From a virus, in the IMG/VR virus record IMGVR_UViG_3300025410_000028, positions 1 through 48,367 of that record: DNA of 48,367 nucleotides; one strand, written 5' to 3'. Of the stretch, positions 22,284 to 28,802 are shown in pieces. A model generated the notes under the pieces. That model was not told where the DNA came from and ran no database searches. It was given only the letters and a program-made list of their open reading frames with translations. Made by a program: the position numbers and the translations under genes. How positions within the stretch are numbered: the stretch's first letter is position 1; each line of letters starts with the position of its first letter.

Positions 22284-22894
22284 TGGATCAATGGAATAAG
22301 TGGGATTATCTTTGCACAAATTGTGATGCAAATGTTGAGATGACTCTTAAAGTTGATGGACTCCCGCATTTTGCAGATTGTCCGAAATGTGAAGGTTTTA
22401 CCCTAACACTAATGTCAGTGGTAGATGCTACAATACTCCCTATAACCGAACAGAAAGAAGAAATCATGGAAACAGTACAAGAGACCTACAACCCAAATGC
22501 TTTGGTCACTTACAAGAAGATTGTAAATGGTCAGGCTGAATATGTTACTCTAAAGACAACAGAACTTGATTGGGCTATGAATCGTGCCCGTCAAGACGAG
22601 AAGCAGGTTCTCAATGACTATGAGAAGCAGGTTGCACTTGAGGAAATTATCAAGGAAAACTATCTTGAGTCTGGGGATCAGGGAACACTTCTCCAAATTG
22701 CAGAGCTCTTTCATATTGCATTAACTAAAGATGTTGAGTTTGTTGCAACTATCGAAATTGCGGGAACTGTAACAGTTGATTTAACTGATGAAGATGCCCT
22801 ACAAACCTTGCTAGAAAATAGCATAAATGTTTCTTCCTATGATGGAGATTTAGATGTATCCGATTATGTATTAGTCAACTATGAGGAGCGTTAA
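22283..22894 (+). CDS. Zinc-ribbon protein with an internal promoter and second start
   Basis: 203 residues. Residues 11-36 form a zinc ribbon (CTNC, then CPKC), and residues 62-203 are a separate acidic alpha/beta domain (METVQETYNPNALVTYKKIV onward). An AATGTCAG-family promoter (22411-22434) and a ribosome site AGAAAGAAG precede Met62 (22466) in frame. Two products are therefore expected: the full protein and a 142-residue short form. This looks like a fusion of an ancestral mini zinc-ribbon gene with its neighbour by loss of a stop codon. Confidence 0.7.
   Translation: MDQWNKWDYLCTNCDANVEMTLKVDGLPHFADCPKCEGFTLTLMSVVDATILPITEQKEEIMETVQETYNPNALVTYKKIVNGQAEYVTLKTTELDWAMNRARQDEKQVLNDYEKQVALEEIIKENYLESGDQGTLLQIAELFHIALTKDVEFVATIEIAGTVTVDLTDEDALQTLLENSINVSSYDGDLDVSDYVLVNYEER
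22411..22434 (+). promoter_or_regulatory. AATGTCAG-family promoter inside a gene
   Basis: AATGTCAG, 7 bases, TGCTACAAT, translated in frame as L-M-S-V-V-D-A-T. It would produce a message for the 142-residue form starting at 22466. Confidence 0.7.
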
Positions 22895-23103
22895 TGGCTA
22901 TTGTTACAATTGATGCTGGGTCCCGCCAAACGGCGGGCTCCATTATCATGGAATCTTGGAAGCACGGGATTGAAGTAGAAAAGCTTTATGGCAACCAACT
23001 TGAACTTACATGTGCCCATGATGACAAATTAAATAGAGTCTTATCTAGATTTGCAGATATCAAGGTTTTGCATACTGAATTAATTAAAGAAGTTGCGGAA
23101 TAG
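22894..23103 (+). CDS. Hypothetical small protein
   Basis: 69 residues (MAIVTIDAGSRQTAGSIIME), coupled by TAATG to the preceding gene. The sequence after the start contains an inverted repeat of CCCGCCA/GGCGGG. Not recognised. Confidence 0.6.
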   Translation: MAIVTIDAGSRQTAGSIIMESWKHGIEVEKLYGNQLELTCAHDDKLNRVLSRFADIKVLHTELIKEVAE

Positions 23104-23105
23104 AC

Positions 23106-23135
23106 TTGACAACCCTCTTACGAATATGATAGGAT
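23106..23135 (+). promoter_or_regulatory. Leaderless promoter TTGACA-18-TAGGAT
   Basis: Perfect -35 box, 18-base spacer, TAGGAT with TGA extension, and the ATG at 23143 seven bases later. Confidence 0.65.
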
Positions 23136-23142
23136 TCGCCTT

Positions 23143-23292
23143 ATGACTAAAGATATGACAATAACTGACTTACTTAATATGATGTATGCATTGGTAGATG
23201 GTCACAATGATGATTGTGATTGTTTAGATTGCAAGACATTAGATAATATCCAACTTATGATGATTACTTGGGTGGTGCAAAATGTGGAATGA
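23143..23292 (+). CDS. Cysteine-containing mini protein
   Basis: 49 residues with CDCLDC near the middle and two short helices. The start lies 7 bases after a -10 box, so a leaderless message is expected. Overlaps the next gene by 11 bases. Confidence 0.55.
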   Translation: MTKDMTITDLLNMMYALVDGHNDDCDCLDCKTLDNIQLMMITWVVQNVE

Positions 23293-23515
23293 TAGAGTAG
23301 ATTTAGTGATATATGAAGTAGATTATAGTGTATCCCCAGGCGGCATTAATATGTTTGAGGTATATGATCAATCTGAAGATAGTTATATTAATTCCCGTCC
23401 AGTATTTGAAACAGAGAGTTTGACAGAGGCTGTACAATTCTGTTATAATCAGGGCTTAAATTTTACTGTGCATACATTAGCGCAGTACTACGCAGAGGAG
23501 TTAAATAATGTCTGA
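23282..23515 (+). CDS. Hypothetical small protein
   Basis: 77 residues (MWNDRVDLVIYEVDYSVSPG, then LTEAVQFCYNQGLNFTVH). The ATG follows GGGTGGTGC. It overlaps the next gene by 8 bases. An alpha/beta fold is likely; no family recognised. Confidence 0.6.
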   Translation: MWNDRVDLVIYEVDYSVSPGGINMFEVYDQSEDSYINSRPVFETESLTEAVQFCYNQGLNFTVHTLAQYYAEELNNV

Positions 23516-23876
23516 TATTAGTGCATTGGACCGCATCGGCCTACTTGTAGACATCAACATGGCAATGACAAAGTATTCCAATGCTAAAGGCAATTGGAGA
23601 CCAGGGATCCATGACTACTGTACATTCCATACACTCATCAACATGTACGAAAGTGACATGTCTGATGAAAATCTAGAATACATGTGGAACAAGACACCTG
23701 ATGAAATCATGTACTACATCATAGAAAATAATAATAGTTTTACAATTGATTATGGATGGGAAGATCTTGATGAATCCATCCGTGATTATGTAATAAGTAA
23801 AGATTTTGTCGTTCATGTGGATGACATGTCAGAAGAAGAATACAACCAACTAACAGGAGGAAGAAATAATGGCTAA
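23508..23876 (+). CDS. Acidic helical hypothetical protein
   Basis: 122 residues, W- and Y-rich with an acidic C-terminus (FVVHVDDMSEEEYNQLTGG). Overlaps neighbours by 8 bases on both sides. Not recognised. Confidence 0.65.
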   Translation: MSDISALDRIGLLVDINMAMTKYSNAKGNWRPGIHDYCTFHTLINMYESDMSDENLEYMWNKTPDEIMYYIIENNNSFTIDYGWEDLDESIRDYVISKDFVVHVDDMSEEEYNQLTGGRNNG

Positions 23877-24042
23877 GGAAAACGCACGTACCTATCTAAT
23901 CAGCAAGGGTTTCAATCCAGGGGCCCGTGGTCGTTTCTCTGCAGAGATGATCAAGGTTCTCAAGGAATCGGGTCTTGAATTTACTCGTCCCATCAAGGAC
24001 CCAAAGCCTCGTGGCACCGTTCAGTCAGTGTCTTTAAAGTAA
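23869..24042 (+). CDS. Lsr2-type DNA-binding domain protein
   Basis: 57 residues. ARTYLISKGFNPGARGRFSA and EMIKVL align with the C-terminal DNA-binding domain of mycobacterial Lsr2 ([20 protein letters not shown] and DVIDAY), including the RGR motif that enters the AT-rich minor groove. The N-terminal oligomerisation domain of Lsr2 is missing. Such a protein could act as a decoy, a heteromeric partner or a regulator of AT-rich DNA. Ribosome site AGGAGG. Codon use is more GC-rich than in its neighbours, hinting at host origin. Confidence 0.8.
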   Translation: MAKENARTYLISKGFNPGARGRFSAEMIKVLKESGLEFTRPIKDPKPRGTVQSVSLK

Positions 24043-24125
24043 ACCCCTATTCAACTTTAACCCCACTACGTAATTCACGTACATTGTACGGGCTTGACAA
24101 GGCTGGGGTTAAGGTAGGATTTGTT

Positions 24126-24230
24126 ATGTGTTCTGACTGTGAACTACACATGACACTTTGCGAATGCGAAGGGGGAGTAAAAGCTCCGTCTCATATAGTG
24201 AAACTACTGGACAGTAACGCAAGACTCTGA
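24126..24230 (+). CDS. Mini zinc-knuckle protein
   Basis: 34 residues starting MCSDCELHMTLCECEGG (cysteines 2, 5, 12, 14). TTGACA and TAGGAT boxes precede it in the same arrangement as at 23106, but with a short 15-base spacer and only 5 bases to the ATG. Preceded by a long-looped inverted repeat TTAACCCCA/TGGGGTTAA. Confidence 0.45.
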   Translation: MCSDCELHMTLCECEGGVKAPSHIVKLLDSNARL

Positions 24231-24236
24231 TATAAT
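24208..24236 (+). promoter_or_regulatory. Promoter TGGACA-17-TATAAT
   Basis: TGGACA (24208), 17 bases, TATAAT (24231-24236) with TGA extension. Drives the gene at 24258. Confidence 0.7.
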
Positions 24237-24257
24237 ACAAGGTTCAGAAAGGACAAT

Positions 24258-24572
24258 ATGCCAACGCTTCATTCAGAAAATAATTCAGTAACTAGGAAGT
24301 TCAGCAAGCAAGCAGAAGAAGCATTATCTGATGATAGATATCACGCTACAGGTTTTGCCTTTGATTTGACCCATATGCCAGTTAATGCTCAAATTAGATA
24401 TTTTAACACATTTGCTGCTTATGCTGCAATTATGTCTAACTATCTAAAGGAAGACTTTGTACAACCTTATCTAAAGGATATTGCGGTTGTATGTAATGAA
24501 TTGGTTTCTCTTATTGGAAGCCATAAGAATGGTTCCGCCCAGCCTATGTGGGAGCAACCGACCCTGCTCTAA
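24258..24572 (+). CDS. Helical hypothetical protein
   Basis: 104 residues, mostly helical (MPVNAQIRYFNTFAAYAAIM). Ribosome site AGAAAGGA. Its stop overlaps the next promoter. Not recognised. Confidence 0.65.
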   Translation: MPTLHSENNSVTRKFSKQAEEALSDDRYHATGFAFDLTHMPVNAQIRYFNTFAAYAAIMSNYLKEDFVQPYLKDIAVVCNELVSLIGSHKNGSAQPMWEQPTLL

Positions 24573-24594
24573 TGTCAGTGGTCCCTGATATAAT
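24571..24594 (+). promoter_or_regulatory. AATGTCAG-family promoter
   Basis: AATGTCAG, 7 bases, TGATATAAT. Drives the gene at 24620. Confidence 0.75.
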
Positions 24595-24619
24595 ACCAAC
24601 CTAAACCGAAAGGAACAAA

Positions 24620-24958
24620 ATGGGAGCAAGAACTAATTATACAATCATCACAACTGATAACCCCGCCCAAAATATAAATGTTTATGCACATTGGGATGGT
24701 GAAGAGTCAGTTGCAAATATGCAAAAAGCAATTCGCACCGCTATGCCACGCATTAACGATTTATCATATTGCACCCGTATTTTAGTTGACCAGTTGACAA
24801 AGCACGGGCGGGATTCAGAAACAGGCTATGGCTTATATGTAGGACAAGTAGACCACGAAGAAGAATATGACTACAAAGAAATTAACTTAGTTAACAAGAC
24901 AATCACAGTTGGTCAGATGCAATTTTCAATTGACCAGTTTGTGGAGGTGTTGGCATAA
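24620..24958 (+). CDS. Hypothetical protein
   Basis: 112 residues (MGARTNYTIITTDNPAQNIN, then YAHWDGEE, and GYGLYVGQVDHEEEYDYKEI). The pattern is like small phage proteins that begin with a ferredoxin-like beta strand and Y-x-H-W-D-G. Ribosome site AAAGGAAC. The stop overlaps the next ATG. Confidence 0.65.
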   Translation: MGARTNYTIITTDNPAQNINVYAHWDGEESVANMQKAIRTAMPRINDLSYCTRILVDQLTKHGRDSETGYGLYVGQVDHEEEYDYKEINLVNKTITVGQMQFSIDQFVEVLA

Positions 24959-25119
24959 TGTTAGGTTATTCTAAAGATGATCTAAATGAAATGATTGACG
25001 CTACATATTTGGCTATGCACTATGTGCCCGAAGGTCAAACAAAGCTTATGGAAAATTTGGCTGGGACCAATGACTTTCTCCAGGGCCTGTGGGCAGAGGG
25101 ATATTTTGATAACGCTTGA
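24958..25119 (+). CDS. Hypothetical mini protein
   Basis: 53 residues (MLGYSKDDLNEMIDATYLAM), helical, coupled by TAATG. Its stop codon lies inside the -35 box of the following RNA promoter. Last gene of the early region. Confidence 0.55.
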   Translation: MLGYSKDDLNEMIDATYLAMHYVPEGQTKLMENLAGTNDFLQGLWAEGYFDNA

Positions 25120-25145
25120 CAAAGTTAAATATGCAGTGGTATAAT
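25116..25145 (+). promoter_or_regulatory. Consensus promoter of a short RNA
   Basis: TTGACA (25116-25121), 18 bases, TATAAT (25140-25145). Both boxes are perfect. No gene follows before the terminator at 25194. Confidence 0.75.
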
Positions 25146-25151
25146 AATTAA

Positions 25152-25233
25152 TGAAAAACTAGGGCGTTCAGGCGTTCAGCCAAGTCCATTATAGAGCCCC
25201 ACGGAATTCGGGATCCGTGGGGCTCTTTCTTTT
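25152..25233 (+). ncRNA. Short terminator-ended RNA next to the origin candidate
   Basis: About 80 nt. It begins near 25152 after a perfect promoter, carries a tandem GGCGTTCA repeat (25163-25178, then GCC closing a GGC/GCC stem), and ends in an 11-bp hairpin GAGCCCCACGG/CCGTGGGGCTC (25194-25225) with TTTCTTTT. No reading frame beyond three codons. A regulatory or replication-priming RNA is possible. Confidence 0.7.
25194..25233 (+). terminator. Strong Rho-independent terminator
   Basis: 11-bp GC-rich stem, 10-base loop, TTTCTTTT tail. It closes both the short RNA and any read-through from the early region. Confidence 0.85.
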
Positions 25234-25261
25234 GTGCAGGCAACGGCAAAAAAGAAAAAAC

Positions 25262-25395
25262 GGGATTACGAAGGGACCCAAAAAACCCCTGGAGCTTTTC
25301 CACCAATAGAAATCATACCTAGAATATGATAATAAAACCATATAGAAAATATAAATAAACAATTAAATATAAACACATAATATGGGATTACGAAG
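25262..25395. repeat. Direct repeat GGGATTACGAAG
   Basis: Two identical 12-base copies at 25262-25273 and 25384-25395, 122 bases apart, in the gene-free AT-rich stretch. A related ATTACGATGG lies among the DnaA boxes at 25585. Confidence 0.55.
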
Positions 25396-25604
25396 AAATA
25401 TATATTCATTCTGCACAATTATGCAAAAAAATATTTACTACAAAATATTTGCGATGTCAAGTGCATATACTGTGACATATAACACACATATATTGTAGAT
25501 ATAGACTTGACAAATAATATATCTACATATTGTGGATAACTTGTGGATAAGTATATAGGCCATATTTGCATTTATCCACAGATATTACGATGGCCTGTGG
25601 ATAA
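25316..25604. other. Candidate replication origin
   Basis: Four perfect DnaA boxes: TGTGGATAA at 25531-25539, 25542-25550 and 25596-25604, and TTATCCACA at 25572-25580. They follow about 200 bases of extremely AT-rich sequence (25316-25530) that could be an unwinding element. The 25234-25727 gap has no gene, marks the switch from plus- to minus-strand coding, and also has CTCCACTTT direct repeats near 25675-25692. The boxes imply use of host DnaA. Confidence 0.6.
25494..25527. repeat. Perfect inverted repeat beside the DnaA boxes
   Basis: TGTAGATATA (25494-25503) and TATATCTACA (25518-25527), 10-bp arms with a 14-base spacer that contains TTGACA. It lies immediately before the first DnaA box. 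Confidence 0.55.
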
Positions 25605-25712
25605 CGCTTTATAACCCATAGCAAATAATATAATAAATACATAGGATCTTTTATATCGAATATCTGTATTTATTCTCCACTTTGCTCCACTTTCTACCAC
25701 TACAATACACAA

Positions 25713-25721
25713 TGATATACT
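25713..25721 (+). promoter_or_regulatory. Leaderless promoter TGATATACT
   Basis: Extended -10 box exactly 6 bases before the ATG at 25728. Confidence 0.6.
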
Positions 25722-25727
25722 ATCTTT

Positions 25728-26255
25728 ATGAGTAAATATGACTTCAAACCCGTATATCTATACTTTGATTGGCTAAATCAACCAGTAGAAATGCTTAATC
25801 AAGAAGATATAAAAAGAGTGGTTAAATCAAAATTAAATAAGAGCTTTATTGTAAATAAGGTTGAAAAGTTCGAAGATGCTGATGTCATTTTAATAATGGC
25901 AGTAGAGACCATAGTCGTAGAGATTGATAATCAGATAAGATCATGTGAAGCCCTTGAGGGTATAATGATTCCATCTGACTATCAATACAATATTAAAGAT
26001 GATTCTGGTAGGTATTTTTTGTGGGGTTATGCAGTAGAACCTGTGAATATAGGCATTGGATCTAAGGAATTTAAAGTTGAGGCTACATTAACAGATAAAT
26101 ATACTATAACTGTGATGGCGGACACAGAAGAAGAAGCTCTAAAATTAGCTTATGATACAGAGCTTGAAAATTGGCATCACTTAGATATATATCCAGAGTT
26201 AAAAGACGCTGCAGTAGTTCGTTTCTCAAAATGGGGTAATTTAAAAATATTATAA
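25728..26255 (+). CDS. Hypothetical protein next to the origin candidate
   Basis: 175 residues (MSKYDFKPVYLYFDWLNQPV), mixed alpha/beta, with an acidic segment TEEEALKLAYDTELE near 135-150 resembling an Arm-like or transposon-associated helical module. It is the only plus-strand gene in this part of the window and converges with the minus-strand operon. Leaderless start. Its place beside the DnaA boxes might suggest a replication role, but no motif supports that. Confidence 0.7.
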   Translation: MSKYDFKPVYLYFDWLNQPVEMLNQEDIKRVVKSKLNKSFIVNKVEKFEDADVILIMAVETIVVEIDNQIRSCEALEGIMIPSDYQYNIKDDSGRYFLWGYAVEPVNIGIGSKEFKVEATLTDKYTITVMADTEEEALKLAYDTELENWHHLDIYPELKDAAVVRFSKWGNLKIL

Positions 26256-26262
26256 GACGGGG

Positions 26263-26394
26263 CTACTCTAGCTCAGCACATTCTGCACATACATGTAATA
26301 TTCTATATCCTTGTGCCATGATCGTGCTAGAAGGCTTTCGACAATATTCGCATGGATATTCTTTCTTGGGTCTATCTCTATATATAAATGACAT
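26263..26394 (-). CDS. Mini zinc-ribbon protein
   Basis: 43 residues: CEYC at 15-18 and CAEC at 37-40. TAGAAT lies 6 bases before its ATG, fitting a leaderless start. Last gene of the 28761-26263 operon. Confidence 0.55.
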   Translation of the reverse strand: MSFIYRDRPKKEYPCEYCRKPSSTIMAQGYRILHVCAECAELE

Positions 26395-26495
26395 ATATCT
26401 ATTCTATCTAAGTAGGGCATCTATCAGGCACTCCCGCCTTTTTATGCGTGTGGTTTCATTTTTCGGCTCATTTTTGTGGCGATAATATATGTGAC

Positions 26496-26621
26496 CTATG
26501 ACACAAAATACTTCATTATATGCTTTAGACAAACTGATATAGTTTGTCCATTATTGTCAAAATCAAAGTATGTACCTTCTTTATCACAATAGTAGCACTT
26601 CTCATCTTTTCTAATTGCCAT
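26496..26621 (-). CDS. Mini zinc-binding protein
   Basis: 41 residues (CYYC at 9-12, later C-L-K-H), with GGTGGGATA before the ATG. Overlaps the upstream gene by 11 bases. Confidence 0.55.
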   Translation of the reverse strand: MAIRKDEKCYYCDKEGTYFDFDNNGQTISVCLKHIMKYFVS

Positions 26622-26766
26622 TATCCCACCCCGAATGCTCATACTGTATAGGTTTTAAATTACTTATTTCTTTATTTAATTTGACTATCTTGTCTTCATA
26701 GCTGTGGATAAGATATACAACAACTAGGGACTGTAGCCCTACTATTGCAATTAATAAACCCGTCAT
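26611..26766 (-). CDS. Membrane-anchored mini protein
   Basis: 51 residues: one hydrophobic helix (LLIAIVGLQSLVVVYLI) then a polar, possibly coiled-coil tail. The layout resembles phage Rz-type spanins or signal-anchor proteins, but it is too short to call. ATGA overlap with the upstream gene. Confidence 0.55.
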   Translation of the reverse strand: MTGLLIAIVGLQSLVVVYLIHSYEDKIVKLNKEISNLKPIQYEHSGWDNGN

Positions 26767-26936
26767 TCTTCATCCCAATCCGCTTCAGATATCCAATCTA
26801 TACTGGAATAAGCCATATCTACAATTACTACAAGCAAATTAAGTATAATTAAAGATATTACTGCTACATAATTATGTTTTGCCATATTAAAGCCAGTTCC
26901 GACCCATAAAGCTATTTCCATTAATCTAAATATCAT
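26763..26936 (-). CDS. Two-helix mini membrane protein
   Basis: 57 residues from ATG 26936: MIFRLMEIALWVGTGF, then AVISLIILNLLVVIVDM, then an acidic tail (WISEADWDEE). A shorter version could start at 26885. It overlaps both neighbours. Confidence 0.55.
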   Translation of the reverse strand: MIFRLMEIALWVGTGFNMAKHNYVAVISLIILNLLVVIVDMAYSSIDWISEADWDEE

Positions 26937-27135
26937 TGCTATCTTTTATCCTTATCCACTTGCCATATTCAGTTATTGTTGGGGAGCCAACATATTCCTG
27001 ACCCGTCTCCATATCAATTAACTTCCACTTTGATGGGGCTTTTGTATGTATCGTCAAATCAACAGCCTCAGCTGTTTCTTCTACGTATTCCCCATTTAAT
27101 AATTTTCTCATTATGCCTTCAGTTTTTTCGCTCAT
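26926..27135 (-). CDS. Hypothetical small protein
   Basis: 69 residues; the C-terminal half (KWKLIDMETGQEYVGSPTIT) is a W-x-L-I-D-x-x-T-G-x-x-Y-x-G beta-hairpin motif seen in several small phage proteins. It starts directly at the HNH stop (TAAATG). Confidence 0.65.
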   Translation of the reverse strand: MSEKTEGIMRKLLNGEYVEETAEAVDLTIHTKAPSKWKLIDMETGQEYVGSPTITEYGKWIRIKDSNDI

Positions 27136-27582
27136 TTATTCGTGATCAACATTGGGTGTATATTCAATTATTCTGTTTAATTTAATGATATTGCATTGTC
27201 CATGAGAAGGCCTAATATTATCCAAAGTGTCTTCTCCACCTTTTGAGATAGGGATAACGTGATCAAGGTGCAACCCCCGTTCCCAGCCTGGTTTCCCGCA
27301 CCGCCTTGGGGCATCCATATCAATAGGCTCACCGCATATATGACAATTATACCCGTAAATGTTAATTACGTCAACGGCAGTATATTTATCACGCCTTGCC
27401 CCAGCCTTGTATTTTCTATAACTTGGTCTTGGGCCATGGTACTTTCTACGCCATACCCAGTATGCCTTCATTGCGTCCCTACAAGGCTCACAGGGCTCAT
27501 TAAAAGCCCCTCTCTTATGCCAATCATAGCCATCTTTAGTGCCGTGCCTAGGGACATAATTGTCGCTAAACTTTTTTTTCAC
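27136..27582 (-). CDS. HNH endonuclease
   Basis: 148 residues. CHICGEPIDMD (about 80-90), LHLDHVIPISKGGEDTLDNI (about 108-127) and RPSHGQCNIIK form a classic zinc-stapled HNH site: catalytic D-H, the central N and the final H/N. The N-terminus has CEPCRDAM, possibly a second zinc knuckle. It could be a free-standing homing nuclease. ATGA overlap with the upstream membrane gene. Confidence 0.88.
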   Translation of the reverse strand: MKKKFSDNYVPRHGTKDGYDWHKRGAFNEPCEPCRDAMKAYWVWRRKYHGPRPSYRKYKAGARRDKYTAVDVINIYGYNCHICGEPIDMDAPRRCGKPGWERGLHLDHVIPISKGGEDTLDNIRPSHGQCNIIKLNRIIEYTPNVDHE

Positions 27583-27902
27583 CAGAGCTGTTTTTTCTTT
27601 CTCATGGGATATTTTAAAAATGTAAATTTAATTAGTTTCATAAATTGAAAATGCCAAAGTACCCACCATTTTTTATCATGATCCCATAAATATGTAGAAT
27701 AAATGCCTATTCTTCTGCTTTCTCTTTTTAAATAAGATTTAGCCCACATGGATAGTAAATAGTCTTCACTCAAAAACTCTTCAAGGTTTTGACTAAAATA
27801 TGGGACAGATTTAACATAAATCAATCCAACAATACCAGATATTATACCTAATAATACACCAGCTCCTAAAACGCCTAAGAATATATAAGTAAGCCAAATC
27901 AT
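27579..27902 (-). CDS. Membrane-anchored hypothetical protein
   Basis: 107 residues: an N-terminal helix (FLGVLGAGVLLGIISGIVGL) followed by an aromatic and basic cytoplasmic part rich in W and K. Overlaps both neighbours. Confidence 0.6.
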   Translation of the reverse strand: MIWLTYIFLGVLGAGVLLGIISGIVGLIYVKSVPYFSQNLEEFLSEDYLLSMWAKSYLKRESRRIGIYSTYLWDHDKKWWVLWHFQFMKLIKFTFLKYPMRKKKQLW

Positions 27903-28204
27903 TATTTTCTAACCACCTTCTTAGGCTCCCGTTCTTTTATAAAATCAAGCACAGCGTTTATAGCTTCTATATAAACCATAACATCATCTTTTGCCCAAAA
28001 TAGGCTGCCATCTTCATTAAATGAACTACCTCTGTATTCTTGATATTCTTTAAGATGATTTTTTAATGCTTCTGATATTTCATCTCTTTCAAATTTTCTA
28101 GATTTACCGCATGTAACACAAGGGCATGGTACTTTATTTAAAGATTTATATGTAATTTGATCACGGGGATCACGATAAGCATTTTCTGCTGCTTCTAAAT
28201 CCAT
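27902..28204 (-). CDS. Hypothetical zinc-knuckle protein
   Basis: 100 residues from ATG 28204, whose first base is shared with the previous stop (TAATG); an in-frame TTG at 28234 is less likely. CPCVTCGKSRKFERD near 27-41 is a rubredoxin-like knuckle, followed by helices. Not recognised. Confidence 0.6.
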   Translation of the reverse strand: MDLEAAENAYRDPRDQITYKSLNKVPCPCVTCGKSRKFERDEISEALKNHLKEYQEYRGSSFNEDGSLFWAKDDVMVYIEAINAVLDFIKEREPKKVVRK

Positions 28205-28338
28205 TACTCTTTTTCTCTTTCTTGGCTTATCCAATGCTCCCCAGCATAATCTTCATAACAACTAGGGCACAGATGCATTTTGCCCATTGCACATATTTTT
28301 TTACCAATATAATTACATTGATCACACTTATAGCCCAT
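28204..28338 (-). CDS. Mini zinc-ribbon protein
   Basis: 44 residues: CDQC, then C-A-M-G, then CPSC, ending in a charged tail. TAATG overlaps at both ends. Confidence 0.55.
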   Translation of the reverse strand: MGYKCDQCNYIGKKICAMGKMHLCPSCYEDYAGEHWISQEREKE

Positions 28339-28448
28339 TAATATTTACCAGTTCCTTGACATCTGGCACAAGCAAGCGTTTTGCCATCTTTAAATTTTAA
28401 AATTCCAACACCTTCACATACGTGACACATATATATATTATTTTCCAT
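28338..28448 (-). CDS. DnaJ-type mini zinc finger
   Basis: 36 residues: CHVCEGVGILKFKDGKTLAC and CQGTG reproduce one complete pair of CxxCxGxG motifs of the DnaJ zinc domain, with nothing else. Coupled by TGATG and TAATG overlaps, which support translation. It may bind unfolded protein or a client, but could simply be a general zinc knuckle. Confidence 0.55.
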   Translation of the reverse strand: MENNIYMCHVCEGVGILKFKDGKTLACARCQGTGKY

Positions 28449-28666
28449 CAATAACCACCTAAACAGTTAACAGATTTAGTATGCCTTGTGTATTGCATAA
28501 GATATTCAGACTTAGTAGGAGCATAAAATTCTTTGTAGCATGCCCCGCAATTACCTGACCATTCTTCTTCAAAGAAGTTGTATGTCATAAGTTTAATACG
28601 TGGGTTTGTAGTTACTGGCGATGTCTTTTTTTGTTTCCGTATTTTTTCTCTACGTCTTGCTTGCAT
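28448..28666 (-). CDS. Hypothetical zinc-binding protein
   Basis: 72 residues if started at 28666; basic N-terminus, then WSGNCGACYKEFYAP and a later H and C. The first 55 bases overlap the 28612 gene, and no ribosome site is clear at 28666, so a start at ATG 28588 (46 residues) is possible. Confidence 0.55.
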   Translation of the reverse strand: MQARRREKIRKQKKTSPVTTNPRIKLMTYNFFEEEWSGNCGACYKEFYAPTKSEYLMQYTRHTKSVNCLGGY

Positions 28667-28761
28667 CGTTCAACAATCGCTTTCGTTAGTAGTTCTATGC
28701 GCCTAGATGATTCAAGGGCACGTATATCATCCCAATCCATAGGATCTTCCTGCTGATTCAT
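28612..28761 (-). CDS. Hypothetical mini protein heading an operon
   Basis: 49 residues (MNQQEDPMDWDDIRALESSR, ending KKRHRQ). The ATG lies 5 bases after the TATAAT of a perfect promoter, so it is the leader gene of the 28761-26263 operon. Confidence 0.55.
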   Translation of the reverse strand: MNQQEDPMDWDDIRALESSRRIELLTKAIVERCKQDVEKKYGNKKRHRQ

Positions 28762-28766
28762 ACCTT

Positions 28767-28796
28767 ATTATACCAATTAAAAGTATTGCTTGTCAA
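28767..28796 (-). promoter_or_regulatory. Consensus promoter of the 28761-26263 operon
   Basis: Minus strand TTGACA (28791-28796), 18 bases, TATAAT (28767-28772) with TGG extension, 5 bases before the ATG. Confidence 0.75.
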
Positions 28797-28802
28797 TGGG
28801 AA

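Noticed and set aside
26453-26472. Copy of the ATGAGCCGAAAAATGAA sequence also found at 10773
   Set aside because: On the minus strand it encodes only nine codons before a stop. It may be a gene remnant or chance, and one 17-base match is too little to call.
26703-26711. Isolated DnaA box TGTGGATAA
   Set aside because: It lies inside a membrane-protein gene with no other box nearby, so it is not counted as part of the origin.
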